The notes below the pieces were generated by a model, which saw only the letters and a list, made by a program, of their open reading frames with translations, was not told the DNA's origin and ran no database searches. Below are positions 1 through 11,234 of a DNA stretch of 64,000 bases, piece after piece. The stretch is taken from positions 48,202-112,201 of the forward strand of contig CAJQUW010007832.1 in the NCBI GenBank assembly GCA_907163375.1. Direction: 5' to 3'. Each line of letters starts with the position of its first letter. The first letter of the stretch is position 1. The position numbers and the translations under genes were made by a program. The DNA comes from Prostheceraeus crozeri. Its lineage: Eukaryota; Platyhelminthes; Polycladida; Euryleptidae.

Positions 1-287
1 ATGTTCCTATCCATACTGCCCTTCGAACGCGAACATTTTTCCAACAGAATGATATCAACATCCTTGACTGGCCTCCTTACCCTATCGAAAATGTGCAGGG
101 TAGAATGGAACTGAAATTGCAAAGGGAATATGAAAATCCGTCTAACAGTGACGAACTTTTTGCAACTTTAGAAGAAATTTGGAGAGAACTCATGGAAGTA
201 CGGAGTTATCGGAAATCCCTAATTTATTCGATGACTGATCGTGTGGAAGAACTCATGCGTGCTGACGGAGGCATCACAAGATTTTAA
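1..287 (+). mobile_element. Tc1/mariner transposase, C-terminal fragment
   Basis: The frame reads FFQQNDINILDWPPYPIENV, then LQREYENPSNSDELFATLEE and RVEELMRADGGITRF before the stop. The W-P-x(3-6)-P-I-E-N motif and the closing R-V-x-x-x-x-x-A-x-G-G pattern are those of Tc1-like DDE transposases. The usual SPD before the final acidic residue has shrunk to YP, so the catalytic centre is damaged. The 5' part lies outside the window. Confidence 0.75.
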
Positions 288-752
288 TATTGTACTTTTA
301 TCACTGTCATGATGTTTATTTATCGGAGTAATAACAGGTATGTGAAAGTGACGCAGGAACAAGTCCTGAGTTTTCATTTTTTCACCGGGTACCATATTTT
401 TTGACTGTATATATGAAAGAATTTCATTATCACAAGAATCAGAACTATTGACGAATTCGTCATCTGCAAATAATGTCATTATATGTTAGCTAAATAGTTA
501 TATAATACTAGACAAAGATAATTAAATGAAAAATATTTATTTCCAATGACCTGAGATGAAAATGGGTACGTCGTTCATCAGGAAGTTGAACAACAACATT
601 ATAAAATGCGTATATTCAACGAAAGTTATATTTGATATCACCCATTAATTCTGTATAGATGACTGATCACCAGCATCATTCAGCATGGGTACAAAATTTG
701 GGTTAAGCATCAAACATCATAGTAGAAAAAATTGCCGCTACCCAACATAGAT
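288..752. other. no feature recognised
   Basis: AT-rich sequence between the transposase remnant and the palindromic block; no ORF, exon or repeat that I can support. Confidence 0.6.
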
Positions 753-1013
753 TACTCCTGCACAGTAACATGTAGTATACGTGTATAGGGTATGAATTTA
801 AATAATTAATTATGACGTATATATATACGTATGCATCGCTCATAATTATGCATACTATGTTTTATAGTATGTTAATACATACGTATGCGCTATTCATACT
901 TATGCATATTATGTTTCATAGTATGTTATTACATACGTTGCGTTCTCATACTATTTTTCATACCTTCTCATGCTATGATTCATACGGACTTATTTCTGTA
1001 CGGGCCCGTACAG
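753..1013. repeat. palindrome-rich repeat, copy A
   Basis: Begins ACTCCTGCACAGTAACATG, which recurs at 2117, followed by TTTAAATAATTAATTATGAC. It then carries many short palindromes (CATACTATG, CATAGTATG, ACATACGTATG). It ends in a perfect palindrome centred on GGGCCC. Confidence 0.8.
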
Positions 1014-1015
1014 AA
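994..1015. repeat. 22-bp perfect palindrome
   Basis: TTCTGTACGGG followed by its exact reverse complement CCCGTACAGAA. It joins copy A to the left arm of the foldback element. A similar GTACGGGCGTACAGAAAA lies near 29250. Confidence 0.85.
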
Positions 1016-2718
1016 AAAATTGGTATGAATCATACTATGAAACAGACGTATGTAACCATAGAAGTAGATAATAGTACACTAGAATGGAAGTTTGATATCT
1101 TGCCTATGTACAATGATGGCACATGGAAAAATCTATGGTCTGCAGATCAGATTCGATCTAAAGCATTGGATCATAGTCAAAGCATTTGCCAAGTTGGTTG
1201 TGGAAGTTGTTGACAGCAAATTACAGGATTTTCATGAAGAGAATTTTAGTAAGATGGCTGCATTGTTTCATGTGAAATAGCCTACTATTCCATGGTTTAA
1301 TATACTGTCTATTTGCAGCAGTCAATGACAGCTGTAATACAATTTTCAATACTGGAATACGAATTAAAATTTGGTTCACAGTCATAATTGAAAGTGGTCG
1401 GTGTACTGGTTGTGAGAACATGTCAAGAATTCACAGATTAAAATTTTCAATTATTGGATCATTTCTCCGTCAAGCGGTTAAGAAACCTTGCACTTTTCTG
1501 GAATAAACACATTGAAAGCTTCTTTAGCGACAGTTATTTCTCAGATAGATGGAATGCCGCTGGAAATCATCAATTAATCATTGAATGACGTATGTGATAT
1601 AGTGTGATGATATTTTGGCAGCAGATATTCGAATGCATGCAGAGATTTCGAAAATTGTTCAAATATAAAGAACAGGAGAGCCCTTTGAAGTAAAATGAAT
1701 ACTCGAAGATTTCTTGGCCTCTGATTTCAAGCTGGAGCAATGCATGCTCTGTAAATCGACATTACAAGTTGCATATGTGTCTGATTATACTCTTGATAGA
1801 TTATAGGAGCGATATTTCAAAATGATGAACGTACAGAACTTCTTTATCATCCTGTCGGCGCAGCATTTTGTAAATTCACTATTGCTTTTGTGTACATGCT
1901 CTTTGGACCAGGGACAACAATCCACATCACAAATTGGCTTCATAAATATAAATGCCAACCAGAAAACAAGAAAGCCAGCTCGCACAATATGCATTTTGCC
2001 CCACCCAAGTTCCCCCGGCGTATGCCATTATTTTCATGCAATTTCCATTCTAGGACTTTCTATGGTATTGTTAATTTCTATGTATGTAACATAGTATGAA
2101 ACATACTATGAACATACTCCTGCACAATAACATGTAGTATATGTGTATACGGTATGAATTTAAATAATTAATTATGACAATGTTTTACAGTATCTTAATA
2201 CATACGTATGCGAAATTCCTACTATGTTTCACACTATGATAATGCATGCATATGCGCAATACATTTTTATTCATAGTATGTTTTATATAATGTCAAGACA
2301 TACGTATGCATCGCTCATAATTATGCATACTATGCATACGTATGCGCTATTCATACTTAAGCATACTATGTTTCATAGTATGTTAATACATACGTATGCG
2401 CTATTCATACTTATGCATACTATGTTTCATAGTATGTTTATGCACACGTATGCATTATTCATAGTATGTTTCATGTTCATATTATGTTATTACATACGTA
2501 AGCGTTGTCATACTATTTTTCATACCTTTTCATACTATGATTCATACGGACTTATTTCTTTTCGGGATGTTAAGTCATAGTATGAATCATACGTATGCCA
2601 GGGTATGGCCCGACAGAGCGTTACATGTCCATAGTATGTTTCATACTATGTTACATACGTCTGTTTCATACTATGTTTCATACGAATGTTTCATAGTATG
2701 ATTCATACCAATTTTTTC
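1009..2718. mobile_element. foldback-type element built of CATACTATG palindromes
   Basis: Left end ACAGAAAAAATTGGTATGAA (1010-1029) reappears inverted at the right end (2695-2716), followed inward by ATCATACTATGAAAC and ACGTATGTAAC in both arms, so the terminal inverted repeats are about 50 bp. Many copies of the 9-mers CATACTATG and CATAGTATG, with ACATACGTATG variants, fill 2075-2700. The middle (about 1055-2070) is ordinary sequence with no recognised gene. No transposase is visible, so it would be non-autonomous. Confidence 0.6.
2114..2560. repeat. palindrome-rich repeat, copy B
   Basis: Diverged, longer copy of 753-1000: same start (ACTCCTGCACAATAACATG), same AATTTAAATAATTAATTATG, and same end (CTATGATTCATACGGACTTA). 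Additional 50-70-bp internal units with TTCATAGTATGTTAATACAT are inserted relative to copy A. Confidence 0.8.
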
Positions 2719-2929
2719 TGTAGAGGTGAAAGGCAGCCAATCAGAGGTTATACTGGTAATTATTGGTTCCCACAGTTTTCTCGCTGGCATTTTGTAACAT
2801 AGGTTTCAGACTCGGGTCAGAAACTTTTGTTGCATGAGGTGGCAACACAGTTTCAAGGCAAAATTCAACTCTTACTTCAATCCAACTGTTGTTTTAATTT
2901 TCAAATCAATTTTGTTATAACTTTAATTC

Positions 2930-3265
2930 GTGAAAGTATCGACAATGACTTCAAGAAAACATAATCGTTCAATCATTCAAGCCCTCTTTGAAGTAGATGC
3001 TTCACTTCGTGAAATTGCTAAAGATTCAGAATTTCACGAAATACTGTGCGCACAGATGGGCAGACGGAAGATAAAAAGAGCAGCGGACGACCACGAAAGC
3101 GTAGTCCCTCCTCTAAGGATTAGACACGCTTACAAATGAAAGACAAGGTCTCTTTCGGCGTTCGAAAAATGGAGACGTATGTTGTCGATAAACGCGCCAT
3201 AGTAAAAGGCGATTGCTATCGTCAACAAATTCTTCCAATGAATGTTGAATGTGTCGAGCAGATAT
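2930..3265 (+). mobile_element. Tc1/mariner transposase, N-terminal and central remnant
   Basis: Opens TSRKHNRSIIQALFEVDASL, a helix-turn-helix-like start. One frame over, SSGRPRKRSPSSKD is the GRPR linker of Tc1-type transposases. Further on, RAIVKGDCYRQQIL resembles the central DDE-domain stretch. The length is far below a full protein and the reading frame shifts, so it is internally deleted. The matching C-terminal piece is at 4850-5190. Confidence 0.55.
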
Positions 3266-3331
3266 TTTCTTATCCTAGACACCGTTGTTATAGATGATGA
3301 CCGGCATTAAGCCATGGAAAGCTTCTGTCAG

Positions 3332-4267
3332 GGCTGGTTCACATTGAAAATCGCCGAAGTTCGACGCTGACACGTTGCTTTGACCCTAGACGCTTGCGAT
3401 AGACGCAGCGTCAATCGCTGGCGTTTTGGAAAAGTTAACGGATGACCAATCACTTGCGTCAGTGTTGTACTGCTCACATTGGTATTATCGACGCGCTTCA
3501 AATTAGAGCGCCATAATCATCATGTCTGATTTCAACGTTCGACTTGCGCTTTTGCTTAATTTGAGATGTAAAGTCATGCAGAGAAGAAAAAAAGATTCCG
3601 GGTCAGAAGAATCTTCATGATGCGCGAAGAATTAGGAGAATTTCGACTTGTCATGTGGATGCATGATAATGACGAAGAAATGTTTTTTCGTTACATCCGA
3701 ATGAGTCTTAGACGATTTGATTGTCTACCTAAACTGGTGGAACCGAATATTACTCATATGGTATCGAGAAAGCCAATTTGTCCATCGGAACGTCTAGGCT
3801 TGATGATATCGCTTAAAAATGTGGCAAATTGTAATAAGGTCACTTTTCTACCTTCTGAGTTACACCGCTTCCACTTTTCATCTTCTCCTTGACTTTTCTT
3901 CCGTATGTGTCTCTCAAACTTCTCCATTTATTTCTTGCATCAGTTCCTTCAATTCCGAGGATCCTCCCAATTGAACTCCAAGCATTTTCCTTCTTTTCAT
4001 TATCTTTATAGTCCGTAAGGATGAAATCATTTTCGAACTTCTTCGATCAATTTTTCAAACAAATCCATGCTCATGTTCGCCGCAAAAGTAGAAATGATTT
4101 CTGAATTCCAGCGTTGAACGCATCGTCAAGTATTTTGACAACCTGCCGATGTCATTCGACCTTGACTTCCTTTCTTCAACGCTGCGTCTCAGCGCGCGTC
4201 GGTTGAATGATCTTGACTGCAAAATATTTCCAACACAAGCGTCGAACATGGGTAATGTGAACCAGCC
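3332..4267. mobile_element. PIF/Harbinger element remnant with terminal inverted repeats
   Basis: Starts GGCTGGTTCACATT and ends with the reverse complement AATGTGAACCAGCC. Subterminal GACGC-rich stretches also mirror each other. Inside lies the N-terminal part of a HARBI1-like transposase (3573-3892). A target duplication is not clear: flanking triplets are TCA and TTA. Confidence 0.65.
3573..3892 (+). pseudogene. HARBI1-like transposase, N-terminal fragment
   Basis: Reads MQRRKKRFRVRRIFMM, REELGEFRLV, then DEEMFFRYIRMSLRRFDCL and ICPSERLGLMIS. The order basic tract, GEF, D-E-x-x-F-F-x-Y-x-R-M-S, P-x-E-R-L is that of PIF/Harbinger nucleases. The DDE catalytic part is missing; the frame loses similarity after about 3830. 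Confidence 0.65.
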
Positions 4268-4860
4268 TTTACTTGGGTGACGTGCTTGACGCTGGAGGAG
4301 GATGTGAGACTGGTGTCGTCGCGAGAATACGCGCAGGTTGGAGAACATTCCACGAACTGTCAGCTTTCTTAGCATCAAGAGTGCCCACTTTGAGCATGAA
4401 AGGAAATATTTTTAAAGCCTGCATCCAAGGTTGTATGTCGTACGCAAGCGAAACATGGGCACTGAAAGCAGATAGTGAAAGAGCGCTGGATACGTCTGAG
4501 ATGTCCATGGTGCGTCAAATGTGTGGTGTATCACTCAGGAAACGTTGCTCAAACGCGGCATTGAGAGCCCGCTTAGACTTAGAGCCTATAAGCAACATCA
4601 TCCGCAGAAATCGTTCAAGATGGGTTGGACATGTGTACCGAAACAAGGAAGAAGATTGGGTAAAGAGAGTTCGAAAGTTGGAAGTGACGGGAAAAAGACC
4701 AAAAGGTTGTCCAAAGAAGACCTGGGACGAAACGGTGGCATCTGATTGCGGTCTGCTTAACGTAGCAACTGAAGCAGCCCTTGTCCGTCAGACTTGGAGG
4801 AGATCCACAAGAAGTAGAACGGACAACAACGCGGAAGTAAGTAAAGTAAAGTTAGAGAGA
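4268..4860 (+). mobile_element. RTE-type LINE, 3' end of ORF2
   Basis: Reads LYLGDVLDAGGGCETG, ARIRAGWRTFHELSAFLASR, SYASETWALKADSERALD, QMCGVSLRKRCSNAALRARL, RWVGHVYRNKEEDWVK, GKRPKGCPKKTW. This is the segment after the reverse transcriptase in RTE/BovB-like LINEs. It ends in GTAAGTAAAGTAAAG, the short tandem tail usual for RTE. It is 5'-truncated exactly where the Harbinger remnant ends, and its 3' end runs directly into Tc1 sequence. Confidence 0.8.
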
Positions 4861-5375
4861 TCGATTCTGATGCAAAACGGTGCAACTTGTCACACGGCAA
4901 AAGCATTCATAAAGAGATGCGAAGAATTGCTTCCATATGTCTGGTTGTATTGGCCTGGAAACTCGCCTGATTAAAGCACATTAAAACATTTGTGGGGTAA
5001 ACTTCAACAAATTCTAATAAAGGTGCCAAGACCTGGAAGCTGAGAGTAACTGATTGTTCGCTTTCAAAATGAATGGGAAAACATCACTCAAACGGAATGT
5101 AGCAATCTTGTTCTAATTTTTCCTCACCGGATAAAAGCATGTGTGGCTACCTCAGTTGCGTATAGAAATGCTGATTTTCTTTGACATGATTGTCATAAAT
5201 TATATAGTGTTTTCTGGAACTTAAAATGTTTTCCTTTCAGTATTATGACAAACATGGTAACTATGAATACAAAAATATTTGCATGCAGGTCAAATTCCCA
5301 AATCAATGTAAAAAATCGTGATAATGCAGGTATTAGATGGTCCAGAAACGTTCGTTACACCCTGTATAATCTTTA
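4850..5375 (+). mobile_element. Tc1/mariner transposase C-terminal part and right terminal repeat
   Basis: LMQNGATCHTAKAFIKRCEE, then YWPGNSPD, a frameshifted HLWGKLQQILIK, and FQNEWENITQTECSNLVL. These are the second Asp region (Q-x-x-A-x-x-H-T), W-P-x-x-S-P-D and W-x-x-I of Tc1-like enzymes. GTTACACCCTGTATAAT near 5352-5370 is a Tc1-type terminus (inverted TACAGGGTGTAAC). Confidence 0.7.
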
Positions 5376-5557
5376 CGCTTAGTTGTTAGATATGGTCATT
5401 AATAATCACCTGCCCTTTTTGATCCAGAAATGAATTATTCTGAAGGTATAGGGCCGATCTAATCTATCTTTTGTTCCATGAGCGCAGGACAAACTAAAGG
5501 CTGGATTTTGCGCATTACAGCTATGGTAATCAGATCATAACGCATCATGTCAGTGTG

Positions 5558-5750
5558 TGGCCGGTGCAGTGACCTTGTGGTAGTGTTCGCTCTGCGTCCG
5601 GGAGACGTGGGTTTAAATCTAGGTCGGGTCAGACCTAAGACTTTTAAAATAGGCGCATTCTGCATTCTTGGTAAACATTCATTACGAAAGATAAATGGAA
5701 CTCGGCCACATAGAAGAGCGGCGTGTCGTCGAATGTGCGTCCGAGGATAA
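5558..5750 (+). mobile_element. tRNA-derived SINE
   Basis: GCAGTGACCTTGTGGTAGTG is a box A-like start. GACGTGGGTTTAAATCTAGG, about 35 nt later, holds a box B-like GGTTTAAATC. This spacing and order give an RNA polymerase III promoter of a tRNA-derived SINE head. The body after it has no coding sense. Confidence 0.55.
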
Positions 5751-5988
5751 ACAAGGAACATTTATTTACGTTTTGATTTATTTTATCATTCACATATTTC
5801 TCTATTTTCCGTGTCATGTCATCTAATAAAATGTTCATGGTGCTATGTAGCCCTTTACTGCCTGCCGCATAGCTCCCACTCTTCATACGTGCCCCAAAAA
5901 TTTCACATAGTTATGTATTATCTATAATTTTGCATCTCTTGTATCTTGATGTGAATTTTGAATCTATTCTGCATTTTCACAAATTCAA

Positions 5989-6030
5989 TGCCTGAAGATA
6001 GCTAGGTAATAGCTGCTGAAATTAATCGTA
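5989..6030 (+). ncRNA. degenerate hammerhead-ribozyme-like motif
   Basis: CTGAAGA (fits the CUGANGA core) at 5992-5998, a possible stem II AGCTA/TAGCT, GAA at 6018-6020, self-complementary ATTAAT and C at 6027. Stem I is only 3 bp (TGC with GTA), and 3 nt beside stem II are unpaired, so activity is doubtful. Confidence 0.3.
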
Positions 6031-6242
6031 CAGAAATCACAGTTCATTCCATCACTTGAATTTACCTCTTTTCAAAGAAACAAAATTATGACAATATGAA
6101 AGTCGGGCATGATCATAGTGGACACAGAAACATTTGACGTAAATCGCTTGATCAGTAAAATAATAAGAAAATCTGGGAAAATGCCAAGTGTTTATTTTGA
6201 TAGAAAATATAAAAAATATACGAATTAGAAAAATTATAGCTA

Positions 6243-6289
6243 ACTCCGATACGTATTTCATTGACCACCGGTCAATATCATCAGAGAGT
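6243..6289 (-). ncRNA. hammerhead ribozyme (type I, minimal stem III)
   Basis: Read on the minus strand: ACTCT, CTGATGA, T, ATTGACC-GGT-GGTCAAT, GAA, ATACGTAT, C, GGAGT. The core CUGAUGA and GAA are perfect. Stem II has 7 bp with a 3-nt loop and one extra U before it. Stem III is the self-complementary ATACGTAT, stem I is 5 bp (ACUCU with GGAGU), and C17 (complement of 6248) is the cleavage base. Penelope-like elements are known to carry such type I hammerheads with tiny stem III in their terminal repeats; a Penelope-like ORF starts at 6338, on the other strand. Confidence 0.7.
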
Positions 6290-6337
6290 GTAAAAAGGAT
6301 GATGACTTCATAGTTTTAGATTAGTACAAATTTCAAA

Positions 6338-6790
6338 GTGATATTGAGAAGGGCCTACAGATTGCATTTAGCAAAGAAATCTCTGCAGTCTTCCATCTCA
6401 TCAAAAAAGATAAACATTACTCTAGTTCGCCGCAATCAAACATTGAGAAGCGTGATAATAACAAGCGCAAAACTGATAAAAACTGTATGTCTCACACAAG
6501 ACAAGAGATTGCGCTTCCAAAAGAAAATCATATATAAAATCACATGCCTGAAATGTCAAAAATTTTACATTGGAAGCTCAATAAGACCACTGCATATACG
6601 TGTCAAAGAACACGTCACCATCAATCGCTCATCTGTACATAGACACTTTCAAAAATGTGATAATAACACACGCAATATCAAAGTTGATATCATTGGCCGA
6701 GACAATGATAGTGCAAATCTCAGACTCCGTGAAGATGTTTTTATAGACTAGTGTAAGCCTTCGTTAAACAGCCGGGTTGAGATGGAAGAC
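6338..6790 (+). mobile_element. Penelope-like element, GIY-YIG endonuclease end
   Basis: FQKKIIYKITCLKCQKFYIG, SSIRPLHIRVKEH, SVHRHFQKC, then a closing LNSRVEME just past the stop. Y-K-I-T-C...F-Y-I-G-S plus the R-x-x-E-H helix is the GIY-YIG nuclease found at the C-terminus of Penelope-like retroelements. The reverse transcriptase is not present upstream, so it is a truncated, broken copy. Confidence 0.7.
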
Positions 6791-9700
6791 TGCAGAGATT
6801 TTTGTTGATAAAAAAAATGATTTTAACATCAGATCATTCCGAAAAATAGGAATTCATCCCTTCCATTGGAATGATGTTGCGTAAATGGATATATCAAGGC
6901 ATACAAGGCCATTCCAGAGAATGAAATGAATCTGTCTTTTAGAATTTCTGTCTCTTTATGATAGTTACAAGCGTATATATTTGATGATTGCCATGGCAAC
7001 TTGTTTATGAAAATGCAGCATAAGCGTTATCAAAGTGTATTAGGTTAACCAAATATAAGATAATCGATTTATTAAAGGAAAATTCTGTAGTCCACTCATC
7101 AATATGATGGTGAACCATTCGACCTACAAATGAATAAACCAACAGAAATAGCAATATTTCATAAAATGCTAGCTAACTTTTCACAAATTAACATATCTTA
7201 GTGATGAATTCGAAATACATTACATACGGTCTAATGATTCTCGTGTGGCGCTTGAATGTGATTTCATATAAATACTATTGTTATTACCATTACTCTACCA
7301 CAATGCTGATCATTTGGATGATCGGTTGGTTGATAGCACAGCGTCTTGTTTTAACTTCATACGTAGCTTATTTAACATAAACTGACTAGTTAGGTTTTAT
7401 CAGAGTTTTGAATCGCATAAATAATTTGACGGCTTGTCAGCCTCTGTAGTGTGACCTCTGTCTGTATATCTTCCATATGAATCGTATCCATTGCCTTACA
7501 TGTGCATTAATAGTATTAACTGGTTTATGTGAGCTTGTACCCTTTATACTTTCCAGCAAGTTTTCTTTTTTCTTTTGCAGTCACAATACAACTTCACACG
7601 CGCACAGCAGTCCTATCGATCGCTCGTTCAAATTCATGAGAAGAATGGATGGTATACGCCCCCGAAATCAGATGGTTGAGATCCTCCGTGCAACAAATAT
7701 CAATGACATTTGAAACTCCGCCTTGTCTTTCTCTTTCTCTTTTTTCAGCCTCTCCACTTCTCTCCCTTCTCCTTTCAATATGCGAAAGTTTTATTGCCCA
7801 TTCATTTCCTCCAATCTTCTGCTGGGTTAGTTCTGATGGACGGACAATCACATTCCACCCTCCTACGGTCCTCAAACGTCCCAGTTAAGTTGAACTTGAA
7901 GCCATCGGTTTAATTATGGATTAATTCATATTCGAACAGCAAGTTCACGTCGGGGATAATTATACGGACATAAAGCGTCCATACAATTTAATTGATGTGT
8001 CTGTTTCTATCCTTGAATTGTAGTCATCATTTCAGAAAGAATTTCACTCCTTACATGTCTGTATGACTGATGGCAATAGTGTCGCAGCTTGTAATTGTTC
8101 TCCAAAGATGGTACAAATTATTGACGGAGTAACCGATTATTTATGTTTGCCTGAAGTTGGTGTGTGACAAATATCACAACTTTGATCTCCAGCTGCTCAT
8201 TTTCGTATTAGTTGAGTTTGACTCGATCTAATACAACTGCTGATAGCAGAACTTACGATCTGAGCTCGGGACTGTAACATATGTTCCTCGTAGAGCTTTA
8301 AAGGTTTGTTTTAATAGGGCAGGATATTTGAGGGAAGCAGATAAAGCCTGTCCGTCCAGTGGTGCAGCTCCTTCGTGAAGAAGTAATTTCGGAGGGTTTG
8401 CATTTTTAAATGTCATTTCTATGCTCCCCGATGAATCCTGATTTAGGCAATTTCATCGTCGTGACGATTTGTTCTCGGCACCTCGCACTTTCATGTAGAT
8501 AACGTACAACTTTTGTTGATCAAGCTTGCATGTACAGAATTGGTGTTTTCTTCCATGATGTCGAATTTGGTAATTTTCATGTCAGTTTCTTTCTGTAATA
8601 ATGGTAAGTCTTATCAGAGTTTTGCTCCCCAACATGCGTGTGTTTTGGGAGCAAACTGTGTATATTATTGTAAATTATTTGATTTACCATTTGCTTCGTT
8701 TTGACAATTGAAACATGCTTGATACTGGTTCTAACCTATGAACTTCCATTTCACTTAGGCGATGTGTCAGAAAGACCAATTATTGTTCATCGTTGTAATG
8801 TGTGTTGGTTTGTGCTGATTTATGGATATGCACAGTTTTTGAAAGTTGATCCTTTAAGTTGCAAAACAACGCTATCTTGTAATAATCAATTGATCTGATG
8901 AGGTCTCTTTAAGTAACGTTTTTTACTTATTCGTATGAATGACGATTATGAATTGATGCGTCACAATTTCAAATCTTGATAATAATGTCAATAAGGTGTG
9001 GTTATCGCCGTTCGTGTATCATGAACCGTTTATTATAAAGATCACGAGAAAGTCCAGCGAAAATAAAGTTGGATTTAATTTTCGCGCTCTTTTGGTGAAC
9101 GAATTGATTGTTGGCTATGCAGTGGATATTGTATTTGTGCATCGTATTATGTAATATGTTTAATAAGTTGTATTAGTTTTCTACGATTATTCACAATCCT
9201 TGTTTCATTTTCTGACGTTGTTTCGAAGGTCTTTCCACATTGCAATTTGCCAAGTTTGTGTAGATATGGCACACCACAATTAGCTAACTTCATTAGTGAT
9301 TGCCTTTGTAATACCGAGCGTGTACAGGGCTGCTAGATGTCAGTAATGCTTTACTCGCTTGTTTTGTCTCTGATGGGATGCACTTTTGTCCTCACAAGTG
9401 GCATTTCTTTACTTTGCCTTCGCGATTTCTCATTATCATGACAAATAAAAGTGGTCTCAAATTCAGACATTCGTTCTTCTGCTTAAATATGCTCGTTATC
9501 TAATAAACAGACTACGTGAATTAGTTTCTAAGCTCCGGAAAACTCGATCGTGAATATTTACTGCAGGCTACATAACACCTCACCAGCTTCATGTATGCTG
9601 TTTGATATTGGCTTAACACATTCGAGGTGAATTTAAACTTAAAATAATTGTCAAATTAATCAAATACATCTCTCGAACATAGACTAAAAATCATTTTTTC

Positions 9701-10593
9701 TAGACTAAATTGTATTGACGGTCGAGTCGGTCTTCACAATATTCGAAGTGTTCTGAAATGTTTCATTTTTCAGGGTAGCCCTACTGCCTTGGATAAAATT
9801 GACGTCAAAGTTTGATATCTTTAAAACTAATTATTGATTAAATAAACCAATAATTAATTTGATAAATTTGCAGCTAGACGAAACAGCGTATGTAGTTTTC
9901 GGATGATATACCGTTCATGAGAGCATTATCGAAATCGAGCTTGTCCGCATCAAGATTTTTCGCGCGGTTTGGAAGATTTGCAGGGATCACAGGATAGGCT
10001 AATGCATTGTTCAGGTGGCACACTTCTGAAAACAACCCGTTCTCCGTAGTTGACCACCCCTGTGGTTGCAGTTTCGGGTATCCGCGGCACAATTACAAAA
10101 TTGTCCAATTTTTGACTAAATCAATTGGTAAATAAATCTGATTCGATAATCCAGAAAAGAATACTTGTAGGCTACCAGGCATAAACAACACCGTCCCCAC
10201 GAAAATATTGGGCAAATCCAATTTAATCCACAACATTTGACGAAAATGCATCTTTGATTTGTAAAATTCATATTTCTGAAACGATTTCAATAGTTTTTTC
10301 TAATCAAGCCGCCAGGATCTCATCAATTATGGTAGTGTTTTTAAAAAGTCAAACAAGACCGCTTCCTCCCAAGTTGCCGAAAAAACATGTCCGAAGTTAC
10401 AGTACTCTCACTTCAACACGGATTTTCGATTAGTTACATTCAAATACACCCACTAATATTTATATCATCTGCGAAAGAAGAAAATCAGCTCTTTAAGACA
10501 GTCTAATTTTAAATATTGTATCTAATATTAATCATTGAATTTTCACTGGGTTTCCATTCAATGAAAAAATGTCCACTGACGTTTTGTGTCCTC
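6791..10593. other. intergenic, no gene recognised
   Basis: About 3.8 kb of AT-rich sequence. Open frames at 7477-7713, 8513-8898 and elsewhere lack any known motif. A pyrimidine-rich run lies near 7725-7790. I see no exon, RNA gene or element border that I can support. Confidence 0.5.
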
Positions 10594-10886
10594 ACGGTGG
10601 GTTGGAATGGAGATTTAGTTCAAAAAAAATTGTCCAAGCTATTATGATACATTTTCTGAATCCCTAGAGTGTCAGCATTTCAAATTTGTTTTCAGAAGAA
10701 TCGCAATAATTTGTCCTTTTTTGCATTACTCAAAAATTCAAAATGACCGAATTTATGATGACATTTTGAATTATTGCCTACCCAGCCTTGTAATCACCTG
10801 TGCAGGCTATTATTAGTGCATTGACAGCAAAATACATTCAATTACACAATTCAATACTTGCTTAGCACTAAAAAGAATTAAAAAAG
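10594..10886 (+). repeat. left terminal inverted repeat
   Basis: Pairs with 16171-16461. Contains GCTTAGCACTAAAAAGAATT at its inner end and ACGGTGGGTTGGAATGG at its outer end. Confidence 0.88.
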
Positions 10887-11202
10887 TGGGCATTTGGTAT
10901 TTGTAAGTAGTATATACCGGATATATGATGCGAACATGTTGATGGTTAGAAATAATTATTTGCATGTAAAATATTTTTGAAACGGAATAGTATAAATATT
11001 CGTTGAAAAAGTCGGAAACATGATAAACAGCGTATGACGCATGAAGTTTCTATGACGTCCTCTGCAATCTAATAATTGTATTATATGTGTTATATCTCCT
11101 TAAGACAATGAATAATTTGCCTTGCCTTGCAGATCATGCGTATGAAAACAATGTAAACAGCATCGATCAATTGAACCAGTTGAATTAAATTTCTATGTGC
11201 TG

Positions 11203-11234
11203 CATAGAAATAAACTGTTTATCTTAAGTTCGCT
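11203..11234. repeat. 32-bp segment shared with 49862-49893
   Basis: CATAGAAATAAACTGTTTAT and the following CTTAAGTTCGCT match the copy at 49862-49893 with one mismatch. Both copies sit inside mobile elements. Confidence 0.8.

Noticed and set aside
812-1213. 133-codon ORF rich in Met, His, Ile
   Set aside because: Arises from reading through the CATACTATG-type repeats; not a gene.
8890-8916. Hammerhead core CTGATGA
   Set aside because: No GAA or paired stems at the right spacing.
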